A stretch of DNA of 64,000 bases from Antedon mediterranea (GCF_964355755.1 NC_092677.1:26630101-26694100); one strand, 5' to 3'; positions 35,579 to 47,800 are shown, numbered from the stretch's first letter. Notes: generated by a model not told the origin, from the letters alone. A program made the numbers and translations.

Positions 35579-36620
35579 TTTGTTGTCTTCTACATCTAAA
35601 AACAGCAAGTTGGAGAAAAGTGCCAAAATGGTTAGATGCTGTTGTTGTTTTTGTATGCAGTACACACAGACAGTACTAGTATTAGTACAAACTACACAAT
35701 GATAATGTATTATAGATATAATATCAGGATTTGACTACTAATTTTAGCCTACTACTAACACCAGGCCTGTGTAGACTAGCATTACAATCATTGGTTTATA
35801 TTCAAATATCTTGGATCCTACCTACCAGTAATTTTTTCCCTATTGTGTTTTATCTATCTATCTCTGATCAAATTGTGACTTTTGACTTGCGTGTTTACGG
35901 AAATACTATTTCTCAAAATGAATGTTTTATAAACGAATTTGCTTCTTAGTAAACAATTATTTAATTTCAATGAATAAACGTTAAAATATCTTTTTTAAAT
36001 GTATTAATATTTTTAACAATATATTTTTGTTATATAGTAAGACATGAACAAGATAAAAAGTCATTTTAATAAAGACTTTTATTTTGTTGGAATTCCCCAA
36101 AACACAACCATTACATCATCATTAAACAACAACAATCCGATTCCCCCTTTCTCTTCCCTGTACGTCGTCCACTCACTCTGCTCTGGTGGCCATCATTTTT
36201 TTAATTGTGTGTATAATCTGTCCCTGGACTCGGTCTATGAATTATCTGGTAAAACTAAAGTTTTTATAATCTTATATTTAGTCTAGTAGTAGGCCTTATA
36301 ATATTAGAAAACGATGGTATAATTTGTATAGTAGGCCAATCCCTACGCTACTAGGCTAGGTGGCCGCCAGATAGCCTAGCTAGTATTAACGCCTCAAAAG
36401 CCTACATTTCCACAACAACGATGACATAGCAATCCATGAAAACAAGTTTACGTGGGGCGAATTGACCATAGCATAGTTGTCCTGATGGCATGTAGACAAA
36501 ATGTCCCAGAAAATACTAGATTTGAAGAGTAAATTCATATATAGGCCCTAATAGTAATGTTATATTCTTTTTATTTATTTTATTACCTAACATTCAAACT
36601 CTATTTTTATGCTTACAGTG
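35579..36620. promoter_or_regulatory. Divergent intergenic region between BLOC1S4 and the UBE2Q-like gene
   Basis: BLOC1S4 starts leftward at 35578 and the UBE2Q-like coding region starts rightward at 36621, so their 5' ends share about 1 kb. The acceptors directly before both ATGs suggest that each has an upstream untranslated exon in this interval. No TATA box stands out. A shared bidirectional promoter is inference from layout. Confidence 0.45.
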
Positions 36621-39600
36621 ATGGAGAAATATCAGGAGGAGGCAGAAGAATGGATCAAATTGAAAGATGCATCATTTACTCTCAGTAAAGTAAATGAAGA
36701 TGTCAGAGAACTTACTTTTGAACTTGAACCAACGTTACAATCAGACTCTAAAGTTACTTTTAAAATAACATGTTCTAATTCTGAAAATCAAGAAGAATTT
36801 GTAAGTGCATAATATTGTAATACTCATAATAGATTAGATTTGTCATATCTTTTTTTCAGTAATGTGCTTTTGCATTTATTAAATAATAGAATTCATATTT
36901 TGTCTAATAATATTTTGTCTAAAGCTCTGTCTACACTACCACACTTTTAGGGGCCCTCATGAGACAAGCTATTGCTTCTAGTGAGAGCCCTAGTTGTTGT
37001 TGTCATATATAATAACTGAATAAATGTGTATGAATTGTATAAATTATGTGACAAAAAAATGTGATGTGTCCATATTTAGGCACATCACAATTGTTTTGGT
37101 CAAACTAGTTTGATAGTGTAAACAGAGCTTAATGTTTTATAATTACTGTGTAGTCTGTCTCTAGCGAAGATGAAGCCACAAATTTACATTTCTTTGAAGT
37201 GAATGATGCTTTGGAAAATAAGAAGAATAAAACTTTATCACAAATATTAAACATGATTCAAATTATCTTTTCTAATGTAAGTTTTAAAAACTTTTATAAT
37301 TTATTTTTAAAAACTACTAACATTTATGCATTGATTTATTTTAAAATATTTACACAATATAAAATATCATTAGATAATATTTACAATAATATAACTCATT
37401 AATATGCAACGAACCAAAATGACACCTATTTAATATAATAGAATCACTTACATAGTAAATCACGCGGCTCAAGATAGGTAACTGGGTGAAACGTTTGTAA
37501 TCCGTGGACGCCATTCCGGCGGACAAATTTGAACCGGAATAAAGTCGTTGTCAAGGCAATATCTACGATGTTTCGGTCAAAGAACGAAGTTTTCTAACCA
37601 AGCATGTCAATGTAAACGCACAGAATTAATCGGAAAGTGTCCAGATCCCGAAGAAACTGTTATTTTACTTTGTTTACATAATTTCTTCCCTTTTCCATGA
37701 ATCAATCCTCAAGATTGTTAACCACAGATGCTTCAAGGCGGACCGCAAAATTTAAACCTTTTACATTGAAATCACAATAATTACCTGTCTGCCCGAATGG
37801 CGTCCATGGATTTACTGGGCGCGTAGTATTGTAAGATAGGAGCTTGGCAAATAGTTACCTATCTATGTGTGTACTTATCATCATTTATTTTAAAAAGATA
37901 CACATTCAAGAAAATTATATATTAAAATATATTTACAGAAACACGATTTAGACACAGAAACTGAAGATGACGAAAGTGATGATGAAGAAGAAGAAGAGGA
38001 TGATGATTATTACACACTAAAAGAGGAAAATGACAGGTTTAAATCAACATTTGTGTGTGTTAAAAAAAAAACATTTCTAAAGGAATTTTGTTCTATTATT
38101 TTATGCAATTCTCAAGCCTAAAAATATTTAAATAATTAAAAACTATAGTAGTACTCTTGAATAAGATTAGGCTTAAGCTCTGTCCACACTATCAAACTTT
38201 TTGTGACAACAAAATGTCATGTGTCCATATATGGATACAATGATGTCATATCACTAACATATTTAGGCACATCCCACTTTTTTTTTTCAAATTAGTTTGA
38301 TGTGTAGACAGAGCTTAAGTTTGACACTTTGTGTAAATACTGTATTATCAGGTTAAATACAATACTTATAATCTGTGTTTCAGAATAACCCTATGATGAA
38401 GTCTTGGCCTTTCTTGTTAAGCTTTACTTTTCATTTTGTTAAAAAATACTCTGCATATACAAATTGTCTAATACAAATATTTAACTGGGATATACCCCTC
38501 CTCTCTTTCCATATGTTATGTGCACAATTTTAAATTTCTTTCATTAGTAACATTGCAGATGACATTGATGATGACTCAAGTCTGAACATGAAATATTCAA
38601 GAAATATGCCAAATTCTGCGGCAGTTTCACGTCTTATGATAGGTGAGTAGACATCAAAAGCTTAACATCTCATCTAAAGGATGAGGTAAGAAGATCAATA
38701 CTAGAGTTTACTGGAAATTCAGACTGTGGTTTGTGTTTTACAGATCTTAAACAGCTCAAGAAATCTTCAAGAGAGAACAACTTTGGTATTAAAGGCGGTC
38801 CTAGAGGTGATAACTTATTTTTATGGGTAAGTGCACACTTAAAGCCCCATTCCCTACGTTTTTTAGATCTAATTTAAGATCACAAAATATATTTAATGTA
38901 AAAATAATATTATATGGTCCTATTGCGATAACTTTTTTCGTCTTTAAACGGTTAAAAATGTGAAAAATAAATCGATTCTAATAATTATAGCGGCCCGCTA
39001 TAAATCCCAAAATGCATTGCGCGCGGATTGATATTTTTGTTTTTCACCTGTAATTCGCCCACTTTTCGATCGATCGTGAAGCCAAAACAAATGGAAGACT
39101 CCTAACTTTTCAGCGAAAATACCGGGTTTTCCCCAATTTGTATCAACGGAGTCTGGCAAAAATAGAAAGAAAATTAATGCAGCAACTATACAACGTCAGG
39201 CGAGGTATATAGCTAGCGTACGATGTTCGTACGTTATCGATGTTTACCAGCTAGGCCTACAAAACTAAGCCTAGCTAGGCTAGGCCTAAGACCGTCCACG
39301 AGAGGTCGATCGCCGCGAGCTACTTAGGTAGTGCATTGTTTCTCACTTTTTATCATAATTTACCATAAAACGTACATTTAAGACAAGGAATGACATGGTT
39401 TAATGTTTTTAAAGTGATATATATGTATTATTTTCCAAAAAACGTCCAAAATTGCAGGGAAGGGGTCTTTAATGTTTTAAATGTCTGATCTGGATATATA
39501 AACATAAAAATGTTCAAATTCTATAAACAATTTGTTGACGAAAGATTAAATTAAACTACTCATTACCAGTAGATTCTTGTTGAAGCTTTGGATTTATATT

Positions 39601-40870
39601 GCTTTTTTCCAATATGTATTTAGATGTTACTTGTCATACGATTTTATTCTCTATTCTGTTCTTTTTGTTCATTTTATCCCATGTAAAAATCTCTGTCTAC
39701 TTAGATTGCAATAAAGATTATTTGATTGAATTGAAGTACATCTTTAAGACATCGTAAACAAAAAAAGCATTTTAAGTTTGGTCTCTTTATTCCATAATCT
39801 CTCTTTTTGTTTTTTTTCATTTTCAGGATGTACTGTTGACAGACTTTGATAGTACATCACGGTTGGGGAGCGACATCATGAGGTATGCAAAAAAGTATAA
39901 TGAGGAACCTGGAATTAAAATTGAGATGACATTTCCACCCGGATACCCGATGGAGCCTCCATTCTTACGGGTCGTCAAGCCTAGATTTAAATTTCTTACT
40001 GGTGGGTAAAAGATGCATTGCATAAATATTTGGAAAAAAAAGTAAAGAAACATAATTAAGCTAGGAAAAGGATGAAAAGGCCATATTTATACTGGGCGAC
40101 CTCTTTAGTCAACCACTGGTCTCCCAGAGGGCCCAGTTATGATCAGTGGCTATGTTTGTACTAGTACACCCCCTACTTGTCTCGAAAGATGTACTAGGTT
40201 CTTTAAAGTGCACATGAGCTAGATGTGTACACTGGACCCACAGTTTATAGTCCTATTCTGAGAAGACTCGTTCTACCACCAGAACCATGGCATGTAATAA
40301 GTGTACAGCATTTAATTTTGTATTTAGTTGTAAAGTAAATTGACTGTTTATCCCCCTTTATGTATGTAGGTCATGTGACTATTGGTGGCAGTATTTGTAT
40401 GGAATTATTAACGCGGTCTGGTTGGTCACCTACTAATGATATTGAGGTATGCCAATTTTAATTTGTTAACACATTCTGTGAAGTTAAAAATATTGTTAAA
40501 AACTAATTGTCAATGATTGCATTGCCCTCACTTACCTGCAACCGCGATACCACTTGTGAGGTCACACACTACACACCTTACCTCTCGATAATATATAGAG
40601 GGCACTGTTGACCTAAAAAAAATCACCACCTCCCGTATTTTTAACTTCATATTGGCATGTATGGTATTTTCCAAATTAAATACAATCTATGGAACCTAGC
40701 AGGTGTTTAAATATATGCTTTTTTTTTAGAGTATTTTGGTGCAAGTAAGAGCAGAGATAATGTCCGATTCGAATGCTAGACTTGACAGCAATCCGAATAC
40801 GGAATATTCTGAAAAAGAAGCCCAAAATGCATTTAAAAGAATGACACAGAAGTATGGCTGGGATAAATAG
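36621..40870 (+). CDS. UBE2Q-like: Ubiquitin-conjugating enzyme E2, Q family
   Basis: Transfers ubiquitin from E1 to substrates through a catalytic cysteine. Eight exons with consistent phases: 36621-36800, 37154-37276, 37939-38036, 38548-38642, 38744-38826, 39827-40001, 40370-40446 and 40730-40870, giving 323 residues. Residues 1-100 look like the RWD-type N-terminal domain of UBE2Q proteins. An acidic segment follows (EDDESDDEEEEEDDD). The UBC fold runs from about residue 160, with FPPGYPMEPPFLRVVKPRF and HVTIGGSICMELLTRSGW; Cys261 is the predicted active site. The C-terminus is KYGWDK. An acceptor at 36618 leaves TG before the chosen ATG, so an upstream exon exists and might add residues. 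Paralogue identity is not resolved. AATAAA at 41685-41690 may be the poly(A) signal. Confidence 0.88.
36921..37132. mobile_element. MITE family A, copy 7, with a nested insertion
   Basis: Left AAAGCTCTGTCTACACTACC; right GTCAAACTAGTTTGATAGTG then TAAACAGAGCTTAA. About 90 bp of unrelated sequence (36951-37045) interrupts the left arm. It lies in a UBE2Q-like intron. Confidence 0.85.
36951..37045 (+). mobile_element. Possible LINE 3' tail nested in a MITE
   Basis: The insert carries GACAAGCTATTGCTTCTAGT, GAGAGCCCTAG and a tail with TGAATAAATGTGTATGAAT, a layout typical of short 5'-truncated non-LTR retrotransposon 3' ends. Family assignment is inference. Confidence 0.4.
37472..37864. mobile_element. 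Possible short TIR element (AGATAGGTAACT)
   Basis: AGATAGGTAACT at 37472 is repeated inverted as AGTTACCTATCT ending at 37864. The enclosed DNA has more CpG and GC than the intron around it. No coding capacity and no clear target duplication. Confidence 0.45.
38174..38322. mobile_element. MITE family A, copy 8 (most complete)
   Basis: Bounded by TTAA on both sides: TTAAGCTCTGTCCACACTAT at left and TGTAGACAGAGCTTAA at right. The interior has the family motifs ATGGATACAATGATGTCATA and TTTAGGCACATCCCAC. It lies in a UBE2Q-like intron. Confidence 0.9.
38839..39472. mobile_element. 634-bp TIR element (TTAAAG.CCC.TTCCCT ends)
   Basis: Left end TTAAAGCCCCATTCCCTACG and right end AGGGAAGGGGTCTTTAA are imperfect inverted copies. 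Inner motifs TTTTTTAG and AAAAAACGTCC are also roughly inverted. GC-rich, CpG-bearing interior, no transposase. It lies in the UBE2Q-like intron before the exon at 39827. Confidence 0.65.
39600..39735 (+). mobile_element. Possible LINE 3' tail
   Basis: CTACTTAGATTGCAATAAAG followed by ATTATTTGATTGAATTGAA resembles a CR1/L2-type 3' end with GATT-like tail repeats. It lies in a UBE2Q-like intron; no coding remains. Confidence 0.35.
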
Positions 40871-41110
40871 CCTATCATAATTACAAAGACGTATGGCTGG
40901 GATAAATAGCCTCTCAGAATGACACAGAAGTATGGCTGGGATAAATAGCATATCAGAATGACACAGAAGTATGGCTGGGATAAATAGCCTATCATAATTA
41001 CAAAGACGTATGGCTGGGATAAATAGCCTCTCAGAATGACACAGAAGTATGGCTGGGATAAATAGCCTATCAGAGTGACACAGAAGTATGGCTGGGAAAA
41101 ATAGCCTGTG
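40838..41110 (+). repeat. 39-bp tandem repeat copied from the UBE2Q-like stop-codon region
   Basis: Seven 39-bp copies follow one another. The first is the end of the coding sequence itself, encoding RMTQKYGWDK and TAG, and the others lie in the 3' UTR. The core GTATGGCTGGGATAAATAG is nearly unchanged. Units 2 and 5 share the same ATAATTACAAAGACG variant, so a multi-unit block was copied once more. Long minus-strand open frames here arise from the repeat. Confidence 0.95.
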
Positions 41111-42346
41111 ACCATCAGGGTAACAATATTTACTGTGTAAAACCCATAAATGAACATTAGGGTCGCACAATTTACTTAAAAGTTAAATTAATAGAATTTT
41201 TAAAGATTACGACAATTTTATGTATACGAATTCAGCAATTGAAAAAAAAATTAGCAATCTTTTATAAATTAATTTGTAGAACCATATTGTTTATACAGTA
41301 CTCATTTGATACTGTAGGTTATGGTAATTTTAGATAAAATGTAAATTCAGGTTTGTTTACAATTGTTTTAGTGTTGGTTTTTATATGTTAGAATTCTTGT
41401 ACAATATTTACATATTTGCGCAATTAATGTATATTTTGTGAATATTTTCTGATCTTTATATAATTCCAGAGTGAATTTCAGAGTTTAGCAATCCAATGTT
41501 TCTTTCTATTTAAAGGCCTGTTTCCACTAACACAAATAAAAACCATTGGCAAATGCGCTTTCACATACTGTAGCATACTTTTTATAAAGCAAAAACTGCA
41601 TAATCAATTTTAACTCAGATATGTCTGATTCGCACAAATATTTGTTTAGTTATTGTATAATATATAGATATATTAAAGAGAAATAATAAATATTTATTAT
41701 ATACAGAAATTAAACAAACTTGAATATATTTTTATTTTTTAATGTTTCCCAGTTATATTTACAGTATCCTGTAAAATGCCAAGCATTCTTATATTACTAT
41801 TTAAATTATAAATATAAAGCTTGGTTCTGACTAGGACGCCACGCAAACATGCAAGCCACAACGCACGAACGTAAACCTCAACGCAAACAAATTGACCAAT
41901 CACAAGCGGCAGTTGGAATAATCACAACTAGTAATCGTGCATTGCGTCCTAGTGGGAACCAAGCTTAAACAGAAGCACTAGTTTATTTAAAAAGTGTAAC
42001 TAAATTACAGTAAATAATGTTTTGAGGGACCACCCTTCATTATCAGTGGTTTTATATATTAAATATTTTTATCAAAAATGAATAATTCTTAATTTAATAA
42101 TGTTGCATCGTTATCTGTTTATTTAAGATTGTATTAACAGTGTGTACTCTCCTGGGTGACTATCGATTATACATTTTAAAAATAAATACATTTGATTAAA
42201 AATAAATACAATAATATAAATACTGTACTTAGAGATAGAACTGTTCATGCAACAAAAGGTAATATTTTTGGAACCACATATTCTGTTGTCATGGGCCTAA
42301 ATTTGTATAAGTTGATGAACTATGGTTACTGGGTAGTCGATCATTA
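40871..42346. other. Convergent 3' region between the UBE2Q-like gene and the nine-finger gene
   Basis: Holds the 3' UTR of the UBE2Q-like gene with its 39-bp repeats, a lone MITE-like left end near 41515, and a 150-bp MITE at 41817-41966. No further gene is seen. Confidence 0.6.
41817..41966. mobile_element. 150-bp MITE (TIR AAGCTTGGTTC..ACTAGGACGC)
   Basis: Left AAGCTTGGTTCTGACTAGGA and right TCCTAGTGGGAACCAAGCTT are inverted copies with two mismatches. The interior has ACGCAAAC-type repeats and CCAATCACAAGCGGCAG. No coding capacity. Confidence 0.85.
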
Positions 42347-44116
42347 TCAGGATAAAGTAGTTGGCGGAAGTGCATTGAGAAATACTTCTAGAGGAACAGC
42401 TACGGTGTCGTTATCTGCCGAGGTCATAACCTGTAAGAAAGACAGTGATAGGTTAGACGAAGAATGTAATAGTCTTTGGACCGTAGCAGCTTAGCCACTC
42501 TATCACCGCAGGAGATGCTAGGACTATGGAAACCAATGCATACAACAGGTTTACGTTGAGAATCAATGGGTATCTGTTTTTCCTTCAATATATGACTTTT
42601 TAAGATAATTTTCATTTCGTAAACATGTTTTTGAGTGCATTATTTTCTCTCATTCTAATATGGACTCCTTTGTTCAAATCATGGCTATGCTACTGCGGCT
42701 TTAAATACTTTATTGGGAAATAAACAATGTTACTAACCCGATCATGCGGAGCAGTGTGCCAAACAACGAACGATGAATCATCTTCTTGTCTTTTCTCGGT
42801 GGGCATCAACTCTTCTGTGGTTGATGACGTTAATATCTTTATGCCGTGCATGTTGGCTTCGTGCCGGTGTAGATGGTGTTTGTGCCTGAAAACGTAACCA
42901 CACAACTGGCATTTAAATTTCCCGCGTGATGTATGCGATCGAATGTGTGCCTTGCACATGGCTTCGGTTTTAAAACGCCACGTGCAGCTGTTTAACGAGC
43001 AAGCAAAAGGGCGGTCTAGCGAATGAACCTGCATATGCTTCGCTAACGTAGATTTGTCCGTGTACGCGAATCCGCAAACTTCACACAAGACACACCCGGC
43101 TGGATGTAGTTGTCGGTGTTGCTGTATCAAACTATTCACATTGGATTTAAACGTACACTGCTCGTGTGCGCATATGAATATCTTTTTACGATGAATCTTT
43201 CGGTGTGCGTTAAGACGCGTTTGCGATTTAAATGCTTTACCGCATTCGTCGCAAAGGAAGTTGCGTTCCGTTCTGTGAATCTCCATGTGAGTTCTCAGTG
43301 ACCGCGCCCTTTTAAAGCTCTTCCCGCAAGTTACACACAAAAACTCGCCAACTCTTTCTTTAGATGTTCGTTTCGACGGAGTACGTTGCTTTGCCGACGG
43401 ATCATCCTGCCGTTCAGCATTCATTTTTAAATATTCCGACAACCACACGACATCACCCGCTGTGACCACGTCATCGTCCATGTTGCTTTCGGTCTCCATG
43501 GCCGATTCGTGGTTGTCAAGCATGTGTTTACTGAGTACGGTACTTGTATAACATTTATAATCGCAATGAATACAGTAAAAAGTTTGTTTGGTGTACTGAA
43601 AATTCTCGCCCTTTTTCACATGTTCTTTCATGAGTTGAAACTGGTAATCTTTTTCGTCTTTAAGATATTTACATCTTTGTTCGTTTAGTTTTTGACATTC
43701 TTCTAGCTCCATGGGTGACCTGTTATCGATAGTTTGAGTATTTTTATCGGCAAACACGTCAACGGCATGATGTATTTTGTAATGTCGGATTGTGATTACC
43801 ATACTGCTAAACGTTTTGTTACATAGTTCACAGCGACTGCTGTTTTCCTCTTTTACATCTGAATACAAGAAAAAAAAATGTTTGAAATTATTTTTAAACA
43901 ACAGTTTTTAATGTGTCTGTTGTTGGCTTAAAAAATATCTATAAATAAAATATACAAAACACAGTATTTTAATTATAATTATGTTATGAAATTACGTTGC
44001 AATCGATGAGAAAGAAATTCTATTAAATCATAGAATTGTTGAACACACTGTCCACATGTGAATGTATTGTAATAACTTTTGCTGAACATTTCATTTGATT
44101 CAGAGCCATTTTCCAT
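42347..44116 (-). CDS. Nine-finger C2H2 zinc-finger protein
   Basis: A probable nuclear DNA-binding protein of 441 residues, from three minus-strand exons: 44116-43996, 43858-42738 and 42430-42347. Finger 1 (FTCGQCVQQF...HRLQH) is split, with its last His codon formed across the first splice junction. Finger 2 is RCELCNKTF, finger 3 is FYCIHCDYKC, and six further fingers form an array in the C-terminal half (FLCVTCGKSF, FLCDECGKAF, FICAHEQCTF, VLCEVCGFAY, FACSLNSCTW, FKCQLCGYVF). A charged segment lies between fingers 2 and 3. Without the last splice the frame would end after KYLKPQ. The donor CGG|GTTAGT and acceptor TCTTTCTTACAG instead give a C-terminus ending LPPTTLS. The start ATG at 44116 lies in an exon that begins at 44192. 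Orthologue not recognised. Confidence 0.85.
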
Positions 44117-44192
44117 TTTCGACACCAGTTCAGTTTATCAATCATCAGTCTTCCTTCGTACCAATTTTTACACATTCATTCAGTTTTCGGAT

Positions 44193-44859
44193 CTGTAAAT
44201 TTAATTAAAAACATAATTATTTTAATGATCACAGCAAGCATAAAACTGTTAGGCCTAGATATTCTCCATTTTTATTTTAATCTCCCCCTGCTAGTCTCCA
44301 CCACCCGGGAGTGCCTAAATAGTATGTAGTAGTACAATAGAGCCCTATCTTCTTGTTTATAACTTAGGCTTAGCTGCTTAACACCACCAGCCAGGGGGCC
44401 AGGCCTCCTACACACTCTACTCTACTAGCTAATTATTAATAATATACAGTATATAGAGGCTAGGCCTAACTAACCCCGGGCCTAACGCACAGCTATTATC
44501 ATGTTAGGTACAATTTAGGTACAAATAGGGCTTTACTAAAATACAAACAAGTTATTATTATAATTCCAATATATAGAGCGTCAGTATGAATGATTTTTAT
44601 TCAGAAAATATCATTTACACCACAAACCTGACCAACAAAACAATCGAAATATGGAGGTCAATATTTTTGTTTTTTTGTGTGAAACGTTTACACGAAATAT
44701 ATAATGATTGTCCCAATTTCATATTTCTACGAAAGCCTATTAGGGCCAACAAAAAAAATGATATTGCTTTCACAAATTCGAAATAACGAATTATTAATTC
44801 GTTTTTTCGAATTATTAATTCGTTATCTCGAATTTATTTAAGTAATTATCATGTATTTT
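44193..44859. other. Region upstream of the nine-finger gene, up to the satellite
   Basis: Probable promoter and first untranslated exon of the minus-strand zinc-finger gene. It contains GGCCTA-rich short repeats around 44300-44480 and an AATTCG palindrome at the satellite edge. No reading frame could be supported. Confidence 0.45.
44774..44835. repeat. AATTCG-rich imperfect palindrome at the satellite border
   Basis: AAATTCGAAATAACGAATTA on the left is inverted on the right (TAATTCGTTATCTCGAATTT) with few mismatches and a T-rich centre. It ends about 25 bp before the first satellite copy. Confidence 0.8.
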
Positions 44860-47800
44860 TGTTACTTAAAGGTAGCATTTTTTGTATATAGATGATATCG
44901 ACAGCCTCATAACAAAAGTGTCTAAGACATAATTTTTTTTTTCTCCCTAACTCACTGATTATATCAATATACTATATTTTTTGTGTTTCTGCCCAAGTCA
45001 GCTGTGTGACTTAGGCAATTAAGGAGAGGAGACTTATGATCTGCCTAACTCACTGCATCATTATACTGCCCTCTGTACATTATCTTAGTGCTTTTATATA
45101 CATTTGCACATGCTCAGATCGTTTTTTTGTGTTTCTGCCTAAGTCACAAATTAAGGAGAGGAGACTCATGATTTTTTAAATAAAATAAGAAATACACTTT
45201 TATAGTATATTTTTTAACCCATTTGTTACAAATTCTTTCTCTTTGCTACTTTCCTTTTCTAAAATCATCAGTGTTAATTTTAATCTGAAGAGCTGATGCT
45301 AATAAATTTTGTTACTTAAAGATAGCATTTTTTGTATATAGATGATATCGACAGCCTCATAACAAAAGTGTCTAAGTCATAATTTTTGTTTTTTAAATAA
45401 AATAAGAAATACATTTTTATAGTATATTTTTTAACCCATTTGTTACAAATTCTTTCTCTTTTATTGCTAATTTCCTTTTCTAAAATCATCAGTGTTAATT
45501 TTAATCTGAAGAGCTAATGCTATTAAATTTTGTTATTTAAAGGTAGCATTTTTTGTATATAGATGATATCGACAGCCTCAAAACAAAAGTGTCTAAGTCA
45601 AAATTTTTGTTTTGTTTTTCTGCCTAACTCACTGCTTATATCAATATACTATATTTTTTGTGTTTCTGCCCAAGTCAGCTGTGTGACTTAGGCAATTAAG
45701 GAGAGCTGACTTATGATCTGCCTAACTCACTGCTTATATCATATACTATATTTTTTGTGTTTCTGCCTAAGTCAGATGTGTGACTTAGGCAATTAAGGAG
45801 AGCTGACTTATGATCTGCCTAACTCACTGCTTATATCATTATACTGCCCTCTGTACATTATCTGAGTGCTTTTATATACATTTGCACATGCTCAGATCGT
45901 TTTTTGTGTGTCTGCCTAAGTCAGCTGTGTGACTTAGCCAATTAAGGAGAGGAGACTCATGATTTTTTAAATAAAATAAGAAATACATTTTTATAGTATA
46001 TTTTTTAACCCATTTGTTACAAATTCTTTCTCTTTTATTGCTACTTTCCTTTTCTAAAATCATCAGTGTTAATTTTAATCTGAAGAGCTGATGCTATTAA
46101 ATTTTATTACTTAAAGGTAGCATTTTTTGTATATAGATGATATCGACAGCCTCATAACAAAAGTGTCTAAGTCATAATTTTTGTTTTGTTTTTCTGCCTA
46201 ACTCACTGCTTATATCAATATACTATTTTTTGTGTTTCTGCCTAAGTCAGCTGTATGACTTAGGCAATTAAGGAGAGCTGACTTATGATCTGCCTAACTT
46301 ACTGCTTATATCATTATACTGCCCTCTGTACATTATCTGAGTGTTTTTATATACATTTTCACATGCTCAGATCGTTTTTTGTGTTTCTGCCTAAGTCAGC
46401 TGTGTGACTTAGGCAATTAAGGAGAGGAGACTCATGATTTTTTAAATAAAATAAGAAATACATTTTTATAGTATATTTTTTAACCCATTTGTTACAAATT
46501 CTTTCTCTTTTATTGCTACTTTCATTTTCTAAAATCATCAGTGTTAATTTTAATCTGAAGATCTAATGCTATTAAATTTTGTTACTTAAAGGTAGCATTT
46601 TTTGTATATAGATGATATTGACAGCCTCATAACAAAAGTGTCTAAGTCATAATTTTTGTTTTGTTTTTCTGCCTAACTCACTGCTTATATCAATATACTA
46701 TATTTTTTGTGTTTCTGCCCAAGTCAGCTGTGTGACTTAGGCAATTAAGGAGAGCTGACTTATGATCTGCCTAACTCACTGCTTATATCAATATACTATA
46801 TTTTTGTGTTTCTGCCCAATTCAGCTGTGTTACTTAGGCAATTAAGGAGAGCTGACTTATGATCTGCCTAACTCACTGCTTATATCATTATACTGCCCTC
46901 TGTACATTATCAGAGTGCTTTTATATACATTTGCACATGCTCAGATCATTTTTTGTGTTTCTGCCTAAGTCAGCTGTGTGACTTAGGCAAGACTCATGAT
47001 TTTTTAAATAAAATAAGAAATACATTTTATAGTATATTTTTTAACACATTTGTTACAAATTCTTTCTCTTTTATTGCTACTTTCCTTTTCTAAAATCATC
47101 AGTGTTAATTTTTAATCTGAAGAGCTGATACTATTAAATGTTGTTACTTAAAGGTAGCATGTTTTGTATATAGATGATATCGACAGCCTCATAAAAAAAG
47201 TGTCTAAGAAATAATTTTTTTTTTCTGCCTAACTCACTGCTTATATCAATATACTATTTTTTTTGGGTTTCTGCCTAAGTCAGCTGTATGACTTAGGCAA
47301 TTAAGGAGAGCTGACTTATGATCTGCCTAACTTACTGCTTATATCATTATACTGCCCTCTGTTCATTATCTGAGTGTTTTTATATACATTTTCACATGCT
47401 CAGATCGTTTTTTGTGTTTCTGCCTAAGTCAGCTGTGTGACTTAGGCAATTAAGGAGAGGAGACTCATGATTTTTTAAATAAAATAAGAAATACATTTTT
47501 ATAGTATATTTTTTAACCCATTTGTTACAAATTCTTTCTCTTTTATTGCTACTTTCCTTTTCTAAAATCATCAGTGTTAATTTTAATCTGAAGATCTAAT
47601 GCTATTAAATTTTGTTACTTAAAGGTAGCATTTTTTGTATATAGATGATATTGACAGCCTCATAACAAAAGTGTCTAAGTCATAATTTTTGTTTTGTTTT
47701 TCTGCCTAACTCACTGCTTATATCAATATACTATATTTTTTGTGTTTCTGCCCAAGTCAGCTGTGTGACTTAGGCAATTAAGGAGAGCTGACTTATGATC

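Noticed and set aside
40676-41170. Two overlapping minus-strand frames of 143 and 164 codons with repeated peptide units
   Set aside because: They are the reverse reading of the 39-bp repeat, whose length is a multiple of three.
42690-42737. Reading the nine-finger gene through to the stop at 42690
   Set aside because: The good donor at 42737 and the strong polypyrimidine acceptor at 42431 keep frame and give a more protein-like tail; read-through remains a possible isoform.
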